Below, piece after piece: positions 1 to 6,171 of a stretch of DNA of 7,758 nt. The DNA is taken from NCBI GenBank assembly GCA_048527645.1, contig DBGFNI010000039.1, positions 1 to 7,758 of the forward strand, given 5' to 3'. The stretch is from HGM12669 sp048527645. Its GTDB lineage: Bacteria; Bacillota; Clostridia; Oscillospirales; CAG-272. The first letter of the stretch is position 1; each line of letters begins with the position of its first letter. Position numbers and translations under genes: made by a program. The notes under the pieces are model-generated. The model saw only the letters and a program-made list of their open reading frames with translations, ran no database searches and was not told the DNA's origin.

Positions 1-132
1 AAATTTTTCATTTTTTGGTAAAATATGTATGCAGATCACGAAAACAAATAAGCGATTTATCTGTTTTGCCTGCGCGCAGAGAATCCGGCGACGGATCGGA
101 TCACCGAAAAAGAGACTGAAAAGGAGAACGCT
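1..132 (+). promoter_or_regulatory. Upstream region of the SLH gene, possible weak promoter
   Basis: This leader holds no gene. It is AT-rich at its left edge, with a TAAAAT at 19-24 that could serve as a -10 box, but the matching -35 position falls outside the window, so the promoter cannot be confirmed. A short inverted repeat at 83-96 (ATCCG, GCGA loop, CGGAT) could form a five-pair stem with a GNRA-type tetraloop, but it has no U-tract. AAGGAG at 121-126 lies six bases before the ATG at 133 and is a good ribosome binding site. Confidence 0.3.
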
Positions 133-1572
133 ATGAAAAAAAGGCTGCTTGCATTGCTGTGTCTGGTGTGTTTGCTGATCGGAAGTGTTCCGCTGTATGC
201 CGCTGCTGACGGCGGGGAGGAGACCGGGCAAAAGCCGATTTCCTTTCCGGATGTGACGGAGGATAAGTGGTATTATGATGTGGTGATGTACTGTGCCGAA
301 AACGGTATTGTCCAGGGCATGTTCGGATATATGAAGCCGGATGACGCCGTGACGCGCGCGCAGTTTGTCACGATGCTCTACCGGCTGTGCGAAGATGAGG
401 CGGTTGTGGATGATGTGAAGCTTCCCTTCGTCGATATGAGCAAGGGCGGTTGGTATGAGAAGCCGATACAATGGGCGTATCAGAATCAGATTGTCAACGG
501 TGTGACCAGTACAAGATTTGACCCGGACAGGACAGTTACGCGCGCGGAGATTTGCGCGTTGCTTTGCCGATTCTGTCAGTACATGGGTTATGCTTTGCCG
601 GAATATCAGTATGACGGCTATCAGTTCTACGACATTCTCTTCGATTCCGGGCATTGGGCAAAGAACTATGTCTATTCCTGCTATCAGGCAGGCATTGTCA
701 ACGGGATCGGGTACAAGCAGTTTCAACCCGCGGGAAAGGCGACCCGTGCGCAGGTGGCGGCGGTGCTGCAGCGGATGCTGCGGTACTGCACGACGGAGCG
801 CACAGACACGCCCGATGCGGAAAATGCGGAAAAAACCAATTTCACGTATGCAGACCGTTTCGGATGTTATGCAGAAGGGTATTATATCGCGGCGGCGGAC
901 GGCAGCAGCGAAGAGTTGTATTGGACAGACGGAAAGCACTGGGCGAAAGGTGTCATGCGATATGACACGATCGGCAATCTGATTTTCCGGGAAGAGACGG
1001 ACAGCAGCGGCGAATGTCTGCGCGGCACCTATTCCGATTATTCCGATCAGGGCTACCCGAAAAAGGTTACGCTGGAGAACGGTCAAGATGGATGGGTAAA
1101 CTATACGGATTTGGTGTACGATGAGAGTGGGAATGTGCTGACAGGCAAGATCGAAGCGTCGTACGGCAATGGGAAATATCAGTTTGACGGCGAATATGCG
1201 GTGTACGATATCGTCGATACCGACGGACAGCCGTATTATTTGGAATTGGGCGTTGATGAGACCGGCGAGAGAAAATCCTATTTGCAGCTGGAGAAGGATA
1301 CGCAGTATTTTTGGAAGGTGGAGTATTTCACCAACCAGCCCAACACCCTGCCCAACGCTCTGTATTTCAGGGATGCAGACGGACAGTATCAAATCAGCGT
1401 GCATGCCTTGGACGACCAAAATGTGGATGCGGTGCTTGAGATTCCCGAACTGCAATACCGCGAGAATTTGCAGTATGAGCAGATCGTTCCCCTGATATTA
1501 AAATTGGATCAGTACGCGCGGCAGTGGGATGTTTTGTCCGCGGGCTTCTTCTGGGGCTTTGCGGATGAATGA
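133..1572 (+). CDS. Exported S-layer-homology (SLH) domain protein with unrecognised C-terminal half
   Basis: A 479-residue protein predicted to be secreted and held on the cell wall. Residues 1-25 are a Sec signal peptide: MKKR, then a hydrophobic core to about residue 21, with likely cleavage after the Ala-Ala-Ala at 23-25. Three SLH domains follow at about 36-87, 97-149 and 163-218. Each has the W/Y-rich opening and the closing binding motif (TRAQ 74-77, TRAE 136-139, TRAQ 204-207). In the family these bind pyruvylated secondary cell-wall polymer, so the N-terminus should be the anchor. The remaining 260 residues are rich in Tyr, Asp and Gly. They contain two YD-repeat-like turns (YDTIGN 277-282, YDESGN 329-334), but I recognise no enzymatic domain. 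The start is fixed by AAGGAG six bases upstream and by the signal peptide. It is followed by its own terminator and is monocistronic by appearance. The SLH assignment is secure; the function of the C-terminal part is unknown. Confidence 0.92.
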   Translation: MKKRLLALLCLVCLLIGSVPLYAAADGGEETGQKPISFPDVTEDKWYYDVVMYCAENGIVQGMFGYMKPDDAVTRAQFVTMLYRLCEDEAVVDDVKLPFVDMSKGGWYEKPIQWAYQNQIVNGVTSTRFDPDRTVTRAEICALLCRFCQYMGYALPEYQYDGYQFYDILFDSGHWAKNYVYSCYQAGIVNGIGYKQFQPAGKATRAQVAAVLQRMLRYCTTERTDTPDAENAEKTNFTYADRFGCYAEGYYIAAADGSSEELYWTDGKHWAKGVMRYDTIGNLIFREETDSSGECLRGTYSDYSDQGYPKKVTLENGQDGWVNYTDLVYDESGNVLTGKIEASYGNGKYQFDGEYAVYDIVDTDGQPYYLELGVDETGERKSYLQLEKDTQYFWKVEYFTNQPNTLPNALYFRDADGQYQISVHALDDQNVDAVLEIPELQYRENLQYEQIVPLILKLDQYARQWDVLSAGFFWGFADE

Positions 1573-1617
1573 GGCAAAACCGTTTCGGCACATTTTCAGA
1601 GGAAAAAGTTGCAAATC

Positions 1618-1654
1618 AAAAAATCGGATTGACTGCGGTCAATCCGATTTTTTT
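1618..1654 (+). terminator. Intrinsic terminator after the SLH gene
   Basis: A perfect 16-pair inverted repeat pairs 1618-1633 with 1638-1653 around a TGCG loop (1634-1637). The right arm ends in a run of seven T at 1648-1654. The left arm begins with six A, so the same hairpin carries a U-tract when read on the - strand as well. It lies 45 bases past the SLH stop codon and separates that gene from the DUF421 gene. Confidence 0.9.
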
Positions 1655-1698
1655 GATATGCGGCGCATGAAGCGGGAGAAATCGACGATACTATTTTT

Positions 1699-1706
1699 GA
1701 GGTGAT
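1699..1706 (+). promoter_or_regulatory. Ribosome binding site deciding the DUF421 start
   Basis: GAGGTGAT is an eight-base match to the anti-Shine-Dalgarno end of 16S rRNA. The in-frame GTG at 1702 and ATG at 1705 lie inside this site and so cannot be the starts it serves. The first well-placed codon is TTG at 1711, and the next is ATG at 1717. Confidence 0.75.
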
Positions 1707-1710
1707 GGGT

Positions 1711-2421
1711 TTGGAAATGCTGAGCGTTGCGCTGACGGCGGTGATTTCGGTACTGGTGATGTTTCTTTTGGCGAAGCTGATCGGAAATCGTGCGATTTCC
1801 CAAATGAATCTGTTTGATTATATCAACAGCATCACCATCGGCTCCATCGCGGCGGAGCTTGCCACGTCGGATCTGAAAAATATGCACAAGCCGCTGACGG
1901 CAATGCTGATTTATGCCGCGGCGGTCATTCTGTTTGCCGCGCTTTCCGGCAAGCTGATCCCCTTCCGCCGCTTTGTGGAGGGGCGAACCGTGATTTTGGT
2001 GCAGAACGGAAAGCTGCTCAACCGCAACTTCAAAAAAGCCAAAATCGACGTCAACGAATTTTTGATGCAGTGCCGATTGAACGGATATTTTGATTTGCAG
2101 CAAATAGACACGGCAGTGCAGGAATCCAACGGCAGGATCAGCATATTGCCGTGTGTCGGCGCCCGCCCGGTGCAGGTACAGGATCTCAATCTGTCCCCGG
2201 CGCAGGAAAAACTGTTTTCCAATGTGATTGTGGACGGCAAGGTGCTGCCGAAAAATCTGAAAGCGCTGGGGTATGACACGCAATGGCTGACCAAGCAGCT
2301 GCGGCGGCAGAACATTTCTGATGAAAGGGACGTGTTTTTGGCGATCTGCAATCCGGACGGCGCCTTTTATGCGTTTGAAAAGAAATCCCGACAGGATCGG
2401 CGGGACATGTTTGATCTATAA
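1711..2421 (+). CDS. DUF421 (YetF/YrbG-type) membrane protein
   Basis: A 236-residue membrane protein of the DUF421/YetF family, common in spore-forming Firmicutes; its biochemical role is not established. Hydrophobic helices lie at about 4-24 and 62-80, with the conserved LFDYINSITIGSIAAELA segment (34-51) between them. The rest is the soluble YetF domain, with the family's VILVQNGKLL strand-turn (94-103) and the QESNGRISILP motif further on. Start choice: the frame stays open to GTG 1702 and ATG 1705, but both overlap the GAGGTGAT ribosome binding site. TTG 1711 is best spaced, and ATG 1717 is the alternative (234 residues). A promoter presumably lies between the preceding terminator and 1699, but I see no convincing -35/-10 pair. 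The neighbours are unrelated in function. Family assignment is firm; the exact start is moderately certain. Confidence 0.88.
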   Translation: MEMLSVALTAVISVLVMFLLAKLIGNRAISQMNLFDYINSITIGSIAAELATSDLKNMHKPLTAMLIYAAAVILFAALSGKLIPFRRFVEGRTVILVQNGKLLNRNFKKAKIDVNEFLMQCRLNGYFDLQQIDTAVQESNGRISILPCVGARPVQVQDLNLSPAQEKLFSNVIVDGKVLPKNLKALGYDTQWLTKQLRRQNISDERDVFLAICNPDGAFYAFEKKSRQDRRDMFDL

Positions 2422-2609
2422 GCGACGGAAACAAACCGCGGGGCGGTGCAGGTGTGTTTTTCCTGCACCGCCCCGCGTGTGCGGGATCGGTTTTTGTTTG
2501 AAGAAAAGGTTATCCGCTCATGCCAAAATGCCGCAGGCTCATGCGCAAAAAGGCTGTGATTGCGGTGATTGGCAGGACGGAGACCCGGTCTCCCGCGGCG
2601 AAAGCGGGA
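2422..2609. terminator. Convergent intergenic region with a 16-bp perfect GC-rich hairpin
   Basis: This gap separates two genes that run toward each other. Arms 2437-2452 and 2462-2477 pair perfectly over 16 bases around a nine-base loop (2453-2461). Read on the - strand, the hairpin is followed directly by GTTTGTTT. Read on the + strand, the nearest T-run (2491-2495) is 13 bases away, although AAACCG (2433-2438) can extend pairing to CGGTTT (2488-2493) and bring the T-run to the helix base. It probably ends transcription from both sides, with the better canonical fit for the - strand cluster. No gene was found in the gap. Confidence 0.7.
2579..2609 (-). repeat. Two mutually exclusive short hairpins just past the kinase stop
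   Basis: GGAGAC (2579-2584) pairs with GTCTCC (2588-2593) around a CCG loop. TCCCGC (2591-2596) pairs with GCGGGA (2604-2609) around a seven-base loop. The two stems share bases 2591-2593, so they compete. The second begins immediately after the kinase stop codon. Neither has a U-tract, so on its own it is more likely a 3'-end stabilising structure than a terminator. Confidence 0.4.
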
Positions 2610-3737
2610 TTATTTGCACTCCGCTTTCTTTTTTGCTGCCGCAGCGGTCTGATGCACGATCTTTTTCATTTGATTTTGCTTGCTGTACATATCCTGCGCC
2701 AGCTTCATCTGACAGCGCGCGCGATCGAGATTGTGTCCCGGATAGCGTGTTTTGAAATACTTATCGCCGCTGATATAGTCGTCCAGAAAACGGACGGACA
2801 GCTCCATGGCAAGCGTAAACGCGCCCAGCGCCATGGTGTCCAGTTCTTCCTTGGTCAGGGCGGTCGCCGTCTGGGAAATAAAGCCCTCGGTGAATGCGCG
2901 GTATTTATCCAGATCCAAAGAGACCTTATGTAAATCTCTTTCATCCTCCGCCGCGGTGCTGCATGCCGCACGGACAGCGTCACCGAAATCGTGCACGGAG
3001 AGACCGGGCATGACGGTATCCAGGTCAATCACGCACAGCGCTTCGTGCGTGTTTTTGTCAAAGAGAACATTGTTGATTTTGGTATCGTTGTGGGTCACGC
3101 GCAGCGGCAGCAGTCCCTCCTCCAGCATGTCTGTGAGCTGGGAGGCGACATGGCGCATCGCCGCAATATAGCCGATTTCATAGTAAACCTCGTGCACGCG
3201 GTCAAAGGGATCCTCCTCGACATGTGTAAAAAATGTTTCAATGCGTTTTTTGGTGTTATGAAAATCGGGAATGGTCTCATACAGGGAAGAAGCGTCGAAG
3301 GTGGAGAGCATGGTTTGGAATCTGCCGAAGGCCTCTCCCGCGCCGCGCATGATTTTGGGATCGTCACTGGTGTCGAACGCCTTGGATTCGATATAGTTGC
3401 ACAGCCGCCAGAAGTTGCCCTCACCGTCAAAATAAAAGTTTTTGCGGTTCTCTGTGTGATGGAAGTGCAGACATTTTTTGGTCGGGTCCGCGTCATGAAT
3501 AAATTCTGTGACCAGATCAATGTTATGCATGATCTGGCGCGGATTCTGAAAGACATAGGTGTTGATTTTCTGCAAAATATACGATTTTTCGGTGCCGTCC
3601 GCACGGCGGAAATCTACGCGATAGGTTTGATTGATGTTTCCCATGCAAATCACTTGGTAGCCGGTCATTTCGCCCTCGATCCGGAAGAGTTCACAGACCT
3701 TTTCAAGTGTTTGATCCGCAGTACCGGTGTTTTTCAT
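2610..3737 (-). CDS. NahK-like N-acetylhexosamine 1-kinase (APH/choline-kinase fold)
   Basis: A 375-residue cytoplasmic sugar kinase of the aminoglycoside phosphotransferase fold, closest in motifs to N-acetylhexosamine 1-kinase (NahK/LnpB), which makes GlcNAc-1-P or GalNAc-1-P. An N-lobe nucleotide-binding stretch GNINQTYRV lies at 33-41. The catalytic loop THNDTKINN is at 215-223, with Asp218 the expected base. The metal-binding IDLDTVMPG is at 237-245. Length is close to NahK. The frame stays open upstream to an ATG at 3809, but that would overlap capG by 32 bases and has no good ribosome binding site. ATG 3737 has AGGAGG nine bases before it and is the better start. It is last in the cluster, 40 bases after capG, so it may supply sugar-1-phosphate for UDP-GlcNAc, the feedstock of the upstream pathway. 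The C-terminal tail (about 355-375) is Lys/Ala-rich. Fold is certain, substrate inferred. Confidence 0.85.
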   Translation of the reverse strand: MKNTGTADQTLEKVCELFRIEGEMTGYQVICMGNINQTYRVDFRRADGTEKSYILQKINTYVFQNPRQIMHNIDLVTEFIHDADPTKKCLHFHHTENRKNFYFDGEGNFWRLCNYIESKAFDTSDDPKIMRGAGEAFGRFQTMLSTFDASSLYETIPDFHNTKKRIETFFTHVEEDPFDRVHEVYYEIGYIAAMRHVASQLTDMLEEGLLPLRVTHNDTKINNVLFDKNTHEALCVIDLDTVMPGLSVHDFGDAVRAACSTAAEDERDLHKVSLDLDKYRAFTEGFISQTATALTKEELDTMALGAFTLAMELSVRFLDDYISGDKYFKTRYPGHNLDRARCQMKLAQDMYSKQNQMKKIVHQTAAAAKKKAECK

Positions 3738-3746
3738 CAGGGTTAG

Positions 3747-3753
3747 CCTCCTC
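3747..3753 (-). promoter_or_regulatory. Ribosome binding site deciding the kinase start
   Basis: On the - strand this reads GAGGAGG, with nine bases between it and the ATG at 3737. It selects the shorter, non-overlapping form of the kinase gene over the longer frame that opens at 3809. Confidence 0.8.
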
Positions 3754-3777
3754 AGATTTATTTGATTTGTTTCGGAT

Positions 3778-4920
3778 TCAATATTTTCTCCAAACCATTT
3801 TATTGACAACGCCTGTATAAGACTGAATGAGCTTTACCACCTTGGCGGAGACATTCAGATCGGTATAATCCGGTACGGGAATCCCGTTATCCCCGTTGCG
3901 GTTCATGGCGACGGCGGTTTCCACCGCGCCCAGCACCTGATCTGTGGTGATGCCCGCAAGGATGAAATTCCCTTTATCCAGCGCCTCCGGCCGCTCGGTG
4001 GAGGTGCGGATGCAGACAGCCGGAAAGGGCTTGCCGATCGAATTGAAATAGGAGGACTCCTCCGGCAGGGTGCCGCTGTCGGAAACAACGGCGAACGCAT
4101 TGCATTGCAGATGATTGTAGTCAGAAAAGCCCAGCGGCTTGCTCTGGCGGACCCGCTTGTCAAAGACGAAGCCTCTCTGCGCGATGAATTTTGCGCTGCG
4201 GGGATGGCAGGAATACAGAATCGGCATGTCATACTGCTGCGCCATGGCGTTGACCGCGTTCATCAGGCTGAAGAAGTTTTGCTCTGTGTCGATGTTTTCC
4301 TCGCGGTGCGCGGAGAGGAGGATGTATTTCCCCTTTTCCAGCCCCAGACGGGTGAGCACATCGCTGCTTTCGATCTGCTCCCGGTGCGCATGCAGAACCT
4401 CCGCCATGGGAGAGCCGATCACATAGGTGCGCTCCCGCGCGGTGCCCTCCTGATTGAGATAGCGGCGCGCGTGCTCGCTGTAGCACATGTTGACATCTGC
4501 GATGTGATCCACGATCCGGCGGTTCGTTTCCTCCGGCAGACATTCATCAAAGCAGCGGTTCCCCGCCTCCAGATGCATGATCGGGATATGCAGACGCTTC
4601 GCGCCGATCGCCGACAGGCAGGAATTGGTATCGCCGAGCACCATCAGCACATCCGGCTGAAGCTGCACCATGAGCTTGTAGGTTGCGGAAATGATGTTTC
4701 CGATGGTTTCGCCCAGATCCGCTCCCACCGCATTGCAGTAATGATCGGGGGCGCGCAGTCCCAGATCTTCAAAAAAGATCTGATTGAGCTCGTAGTCGTA
4801 GTTTTGCCCGGTGTGCACCAGAATCTGGTCGAAATATTTGTCACAGCATTTGATAATTTCGCTGAGCCGGATAATTTCCGGACGGGTGCCGATCACCGTC
4901 ATGAGCTTTAATTTCGGCAT
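3778..4920 (-). CDS. capG: UDP-N-acetyl-L-fucosamine synthase, CapG/FnlC (UDP-GlcNAc 2-epimerase family)
   Basis: A 380-residue cytoplasmic epimerase of the WecB/UDP-GlcNAc 2-epimerase family and the CapG/FnlC subgroup. It performs the last step to UDP-N-acetyl-L-fucosamine, C2 epimerisation of the UDP-L-pneumosamine (6-deoxy-L-talose) precursor. Visible motifs: VIGTRPEIIRLS (9-20), HTGQNYDYELN (36-46), VLGDTNSC (94-101), EAGNRCFD (118-125), PEETNRR (129-135), SAHREEN (203-209), SDSGTLPEESS (280-290), and RTSTERPEALDKGN (305-318). The GNRCFD form, rather than the GLRTGD-type form of WecB, marks the CapG subgroup. Length matches the family. An ATG at 4932 is in frame, but GGAG at 4927-4930 lies six bases before the ATG at 4920, and homologues begin at this Met, so 4920 was chosen. 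It follows capF by 84 bases and precedes the kinase by 40. No key motif is missing. Confidence 0.93.
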   Translation of the reverse strand: MPKLKLMTVIGTRPEIIRLSEIIKCCDKYFDQILVHTGQNYDYELNQIFFEDLGLRAPDHYCNAVGADLGETIGNIISATYKLMVQLQPDVLMVLGDTNSCLSAIGAKRLHIPIMHLEAGNRCFDECLPEETNRRIVDHIADVNMCYSEHARRYLNQEGTARERTYVIGSPMAEVLHAHREQIESSDVLTRLGLEKGKYILLSAHREENIDTEQNFFSLMNAVNAMAQQYDMPILYSCHPRSAKFIAQRGFVFDKRVRQSKPLGFSDYNHLQCNAFAVVSDSGTLPEESSYFNSIGKPFPAVCIRTSTERPEALDKGNFILAGITTDQVLGAVETAVAMNRNGDNGIPVPDYTDLNVSAKVVKLIQSYTGVVNKMVWRKY

Positions 4921-4926
4921 AATTGT

Positions 4927-4930
4927 CTCC
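4927..4930 (-). promoter_or_regulatory. Ribosome binding site for capG
   Basis: GGAG on the - strand, six bases before ATG 4920. It overlaps the first codons of the alternative, longer start at 4932 and so supports the shorter form. Confidence 0.6.
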
Positions 4931-4935
4931 ATTCC

Positions 4936-5005
4936 GCCGCCGCTGGCGGCAATATGATAAGTTATCGGCGGGACGCATGTCCCGAAAAAGCGCTGTCGCG
5001 CCGAT
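4936..5005 (-). repeat. Structured capF-capG spacer: three inverted repeats
   Basis: The 84-base spacer is unusually rich in self-complementary segments. GCCGCC (4936-4941) pairs with GGCGGC (4945-4950) around a three-base loop, just upstream of the capG ribosome binding site. CGGGAC (4969-4974) pairs with GTCCCG (4979-4984) around GCAT. ATCGGCG (4964-4970) can pair with CGCCGAT (4999-5005), enclosing the second stem, with two shared bases. In the transcript the U-run lies before, not after, the CGGGAC stem, so it is not a terminator. It may instead be an mRNA processing or stability element, or a translational control site. Function is unknown. Confidence 0.5.
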
Positions 5006-6171
5006 CAGTCTGCTTGCTCCGGATCGACAGGCAGAAAGTAGGTATCCGCTCTGTCGGGGTTAAAGCATTCATTTGCCCACATAAAAGTGACCAGATTTTC
5101 CTGTCCCAGGTTTTCAATGCTGTGGGTGTAGCCTGTGGGGATATCCACCACGGTCGGCTTTTCGCCGCTGACATAGTACGAATAGACCTCTTCACTGCCG
5201 GGGCGGCGGAAGCGGATCACGCCCTTTCCGCTGACAACGAGAAATTTCTCGTTTTTGGTGTGATGCCAGTGGTTGCCCTTTGTAATACCCGGCTTGGAAA
5301 CATTGACGCTGAACTGCCCGTGGTGGGCGGTGCGCAAAATTTCCGTGAAGCTCCCCCGTTCGTCCTCGTTTTTCTTGAGCGGGTAGGACAGCTGTTCGGG
5401 GGGGAGATAGCTGAGATAGGTGGCGTACAGCTTGTTGACAAATGGATCGCTTACGTCGGGAACCGACAGCGTTTTCCGGCTGTCATGAAATTCATAGAGC
5501 AGCTGCGTGATCCGGCCGAGCGTGGCACAGTGCACCACGGGAACCGTGCAGAAATCCCCGACGCGGTTTTCGTGTCCTTCCAGCGCTGCCAGCAGCTCCT
5601 GTACCACATCGTCAATATATACGAGCTGCAGCTGCGTTGCGGGATTGTTTACGGTGATGGGCAAGTCGCGTGCGATGTTATGGCAGAAGGTCGCGACCGC
5701 GCTGTTGTAATTGGGGCGGCACCACTTGCCGAATACATTGGGAAAGCGGTAGATCAGCGTTTTGGCGCCGGTGCGTTCTCCGAATGCGCGCACCGCCGCT
5801 TCTCCCGCGCGCTTGGACTGTCCGTACGGGTTGTCCAGCTCCGCTTGCGTGGAGGAAGAAAGCATCAGCGGACAGGTGTTGTGATGCTGTTCCAGCAGCT
5901 CGAGCAGCGTTGAGGTGAAGCCGAAGTTCCCCTGCATAAACTCGCTCTGCTCTTTGGGGCGGTTCACCCCTGCAAGATGAAAAACAAAATCCGCATCTTT
6001 ACAATAACCGTCCAGCAGAGCAGGATCGGTGTCGATGTCATAGCGGAATATTTCCAGCCCCTGTGCGGCAAGCGACGCAAAACACCTATCCTTGCCGTCC
6101 CGGATGTTTTCCAGTGTGGACACGAGGTTCCGACCGATAAAGCCGCCTGCCCCGGTAATGAGTATTTTCAT
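5005..6171 (-). CDS. capF: CapF/FnlB: bifunctional C3-epimerase/C4-reductase of UDP-L-FucNAc synthesis
   Basis: A 388-residue cytoplasmic enzyme for the middle step to UDP-N-acetyl-L-fucosamine: C3 epimerisation and NADPH-dependent C4 reduction of the keto-sugar made by CapE. The N-terminal SDR (Rossmann) domain, about 1-245, shows the nucleotide motif GAGGFIG (7-13), HLAGVNRP (65-72), SSSTQA (105-110), the YGQSK catalytic Tyr116/Lys120 pair, and YRFPNVFGKWCRPNYNS (141-157). The C-terminal cupin domain, about 262-384, shows DERGSFTE (270-277), KPGITKGNHWHHTKNEKF (293-310) with the metal-binding histidines, VVSGKGVIRFR (312-322) and GYTHSIENLG (347-356). All are very close to what I recall of Staphylococcus aureus CapF (369 residues). 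Start at ATG 6171, with GAGGAG eight bases upstream and the Rossmann strand right at the N-terminus. It lies directly after a decayed sugar-transferase gene. capE is not in the window. Confidence 0.95.
   Translation of the reverse strand: MKILITGAGGFIGRNLVSTLENIRDGKDRCFASLAAQGLEIFRYDIDTDPALLDGYCKDADFVFHLAGVNRPKEQSEFMQGNFGFTSTLLELLEQHHNTCPLMLSSSTQAELDNPYGQSKRAGEAAVRAFGERTGAKTLIYRFPNVFGKWCRPNYNSAVATFCHNIARDLPITVNNPATQLQLVYIDDVVQELLAALEGHENRVGDFCTVPVVHCATLGRITQLLYEFHDSRKTLSVPDVSDPFVNKLYATYLSYLPPEQLSYPLKKNEDERGSFTEILRTAHHGQFSVNVSKPGITKGNHWHHTKNEKFLVVSGKGVIRFRRPGSEEVYSYYVSGEKPTVVDIPTGYTHSIENLGQENLVTFMWANECFNPDRADTYFLPVDPEQAD

Noticed and set aside
83..96. GNRA-loop hairpin in the leader of the SLH gene, considered as part of a c-di-GMP (GEMM) riboswitch
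   Set aside because: Only a five-pair stem is present. The conserved riboswitch core and second helix are missing, and no terminator or anti-terminator lies in the 132-base leader.
1629..1659. Possible sigma-A promoter for the DUF421 gene (TTGACT at 1629, TGATAT at 1654)
   Set aside because: The -35 match lies inside the terminator stem, the -10 match is poor and the 19-base spacing is long, so it is not reported as a promoter.
2520..2933. A 137-codon open frame on the + strand starting in the convergent gap
   Set aside because: It has no good ribosome binding site, mostly overlaps the kinase on the other strand, and starts downstream of a terminator hairpin.
2991..3746. A 251-codon open frame on the + strand
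   Set aside because: Antisense to the kinase, which has clear catalytic motifs; the predicted product looks like no family.
4763..4785. AGATC/GATCT inverted repeat around an A-run
   Set aside because: It lies inside the conserved coding sequence of capG and is explained by its codons; no regulatory role is indicated.
4105..4911. A 268-codon open frame on the + strand
   Set aside because: It lies entirely antisense to capG, whose motifs are unmistakable, and its product (His/Arg/Val-rich) resembles no family. It is a mirror of capG's GC-biased third positions.
4954..5913. A 319-codon open frame on the + strand
   Set aside because: Antisense to capF, with no plausible ribosome binding site and no recognisable domain.
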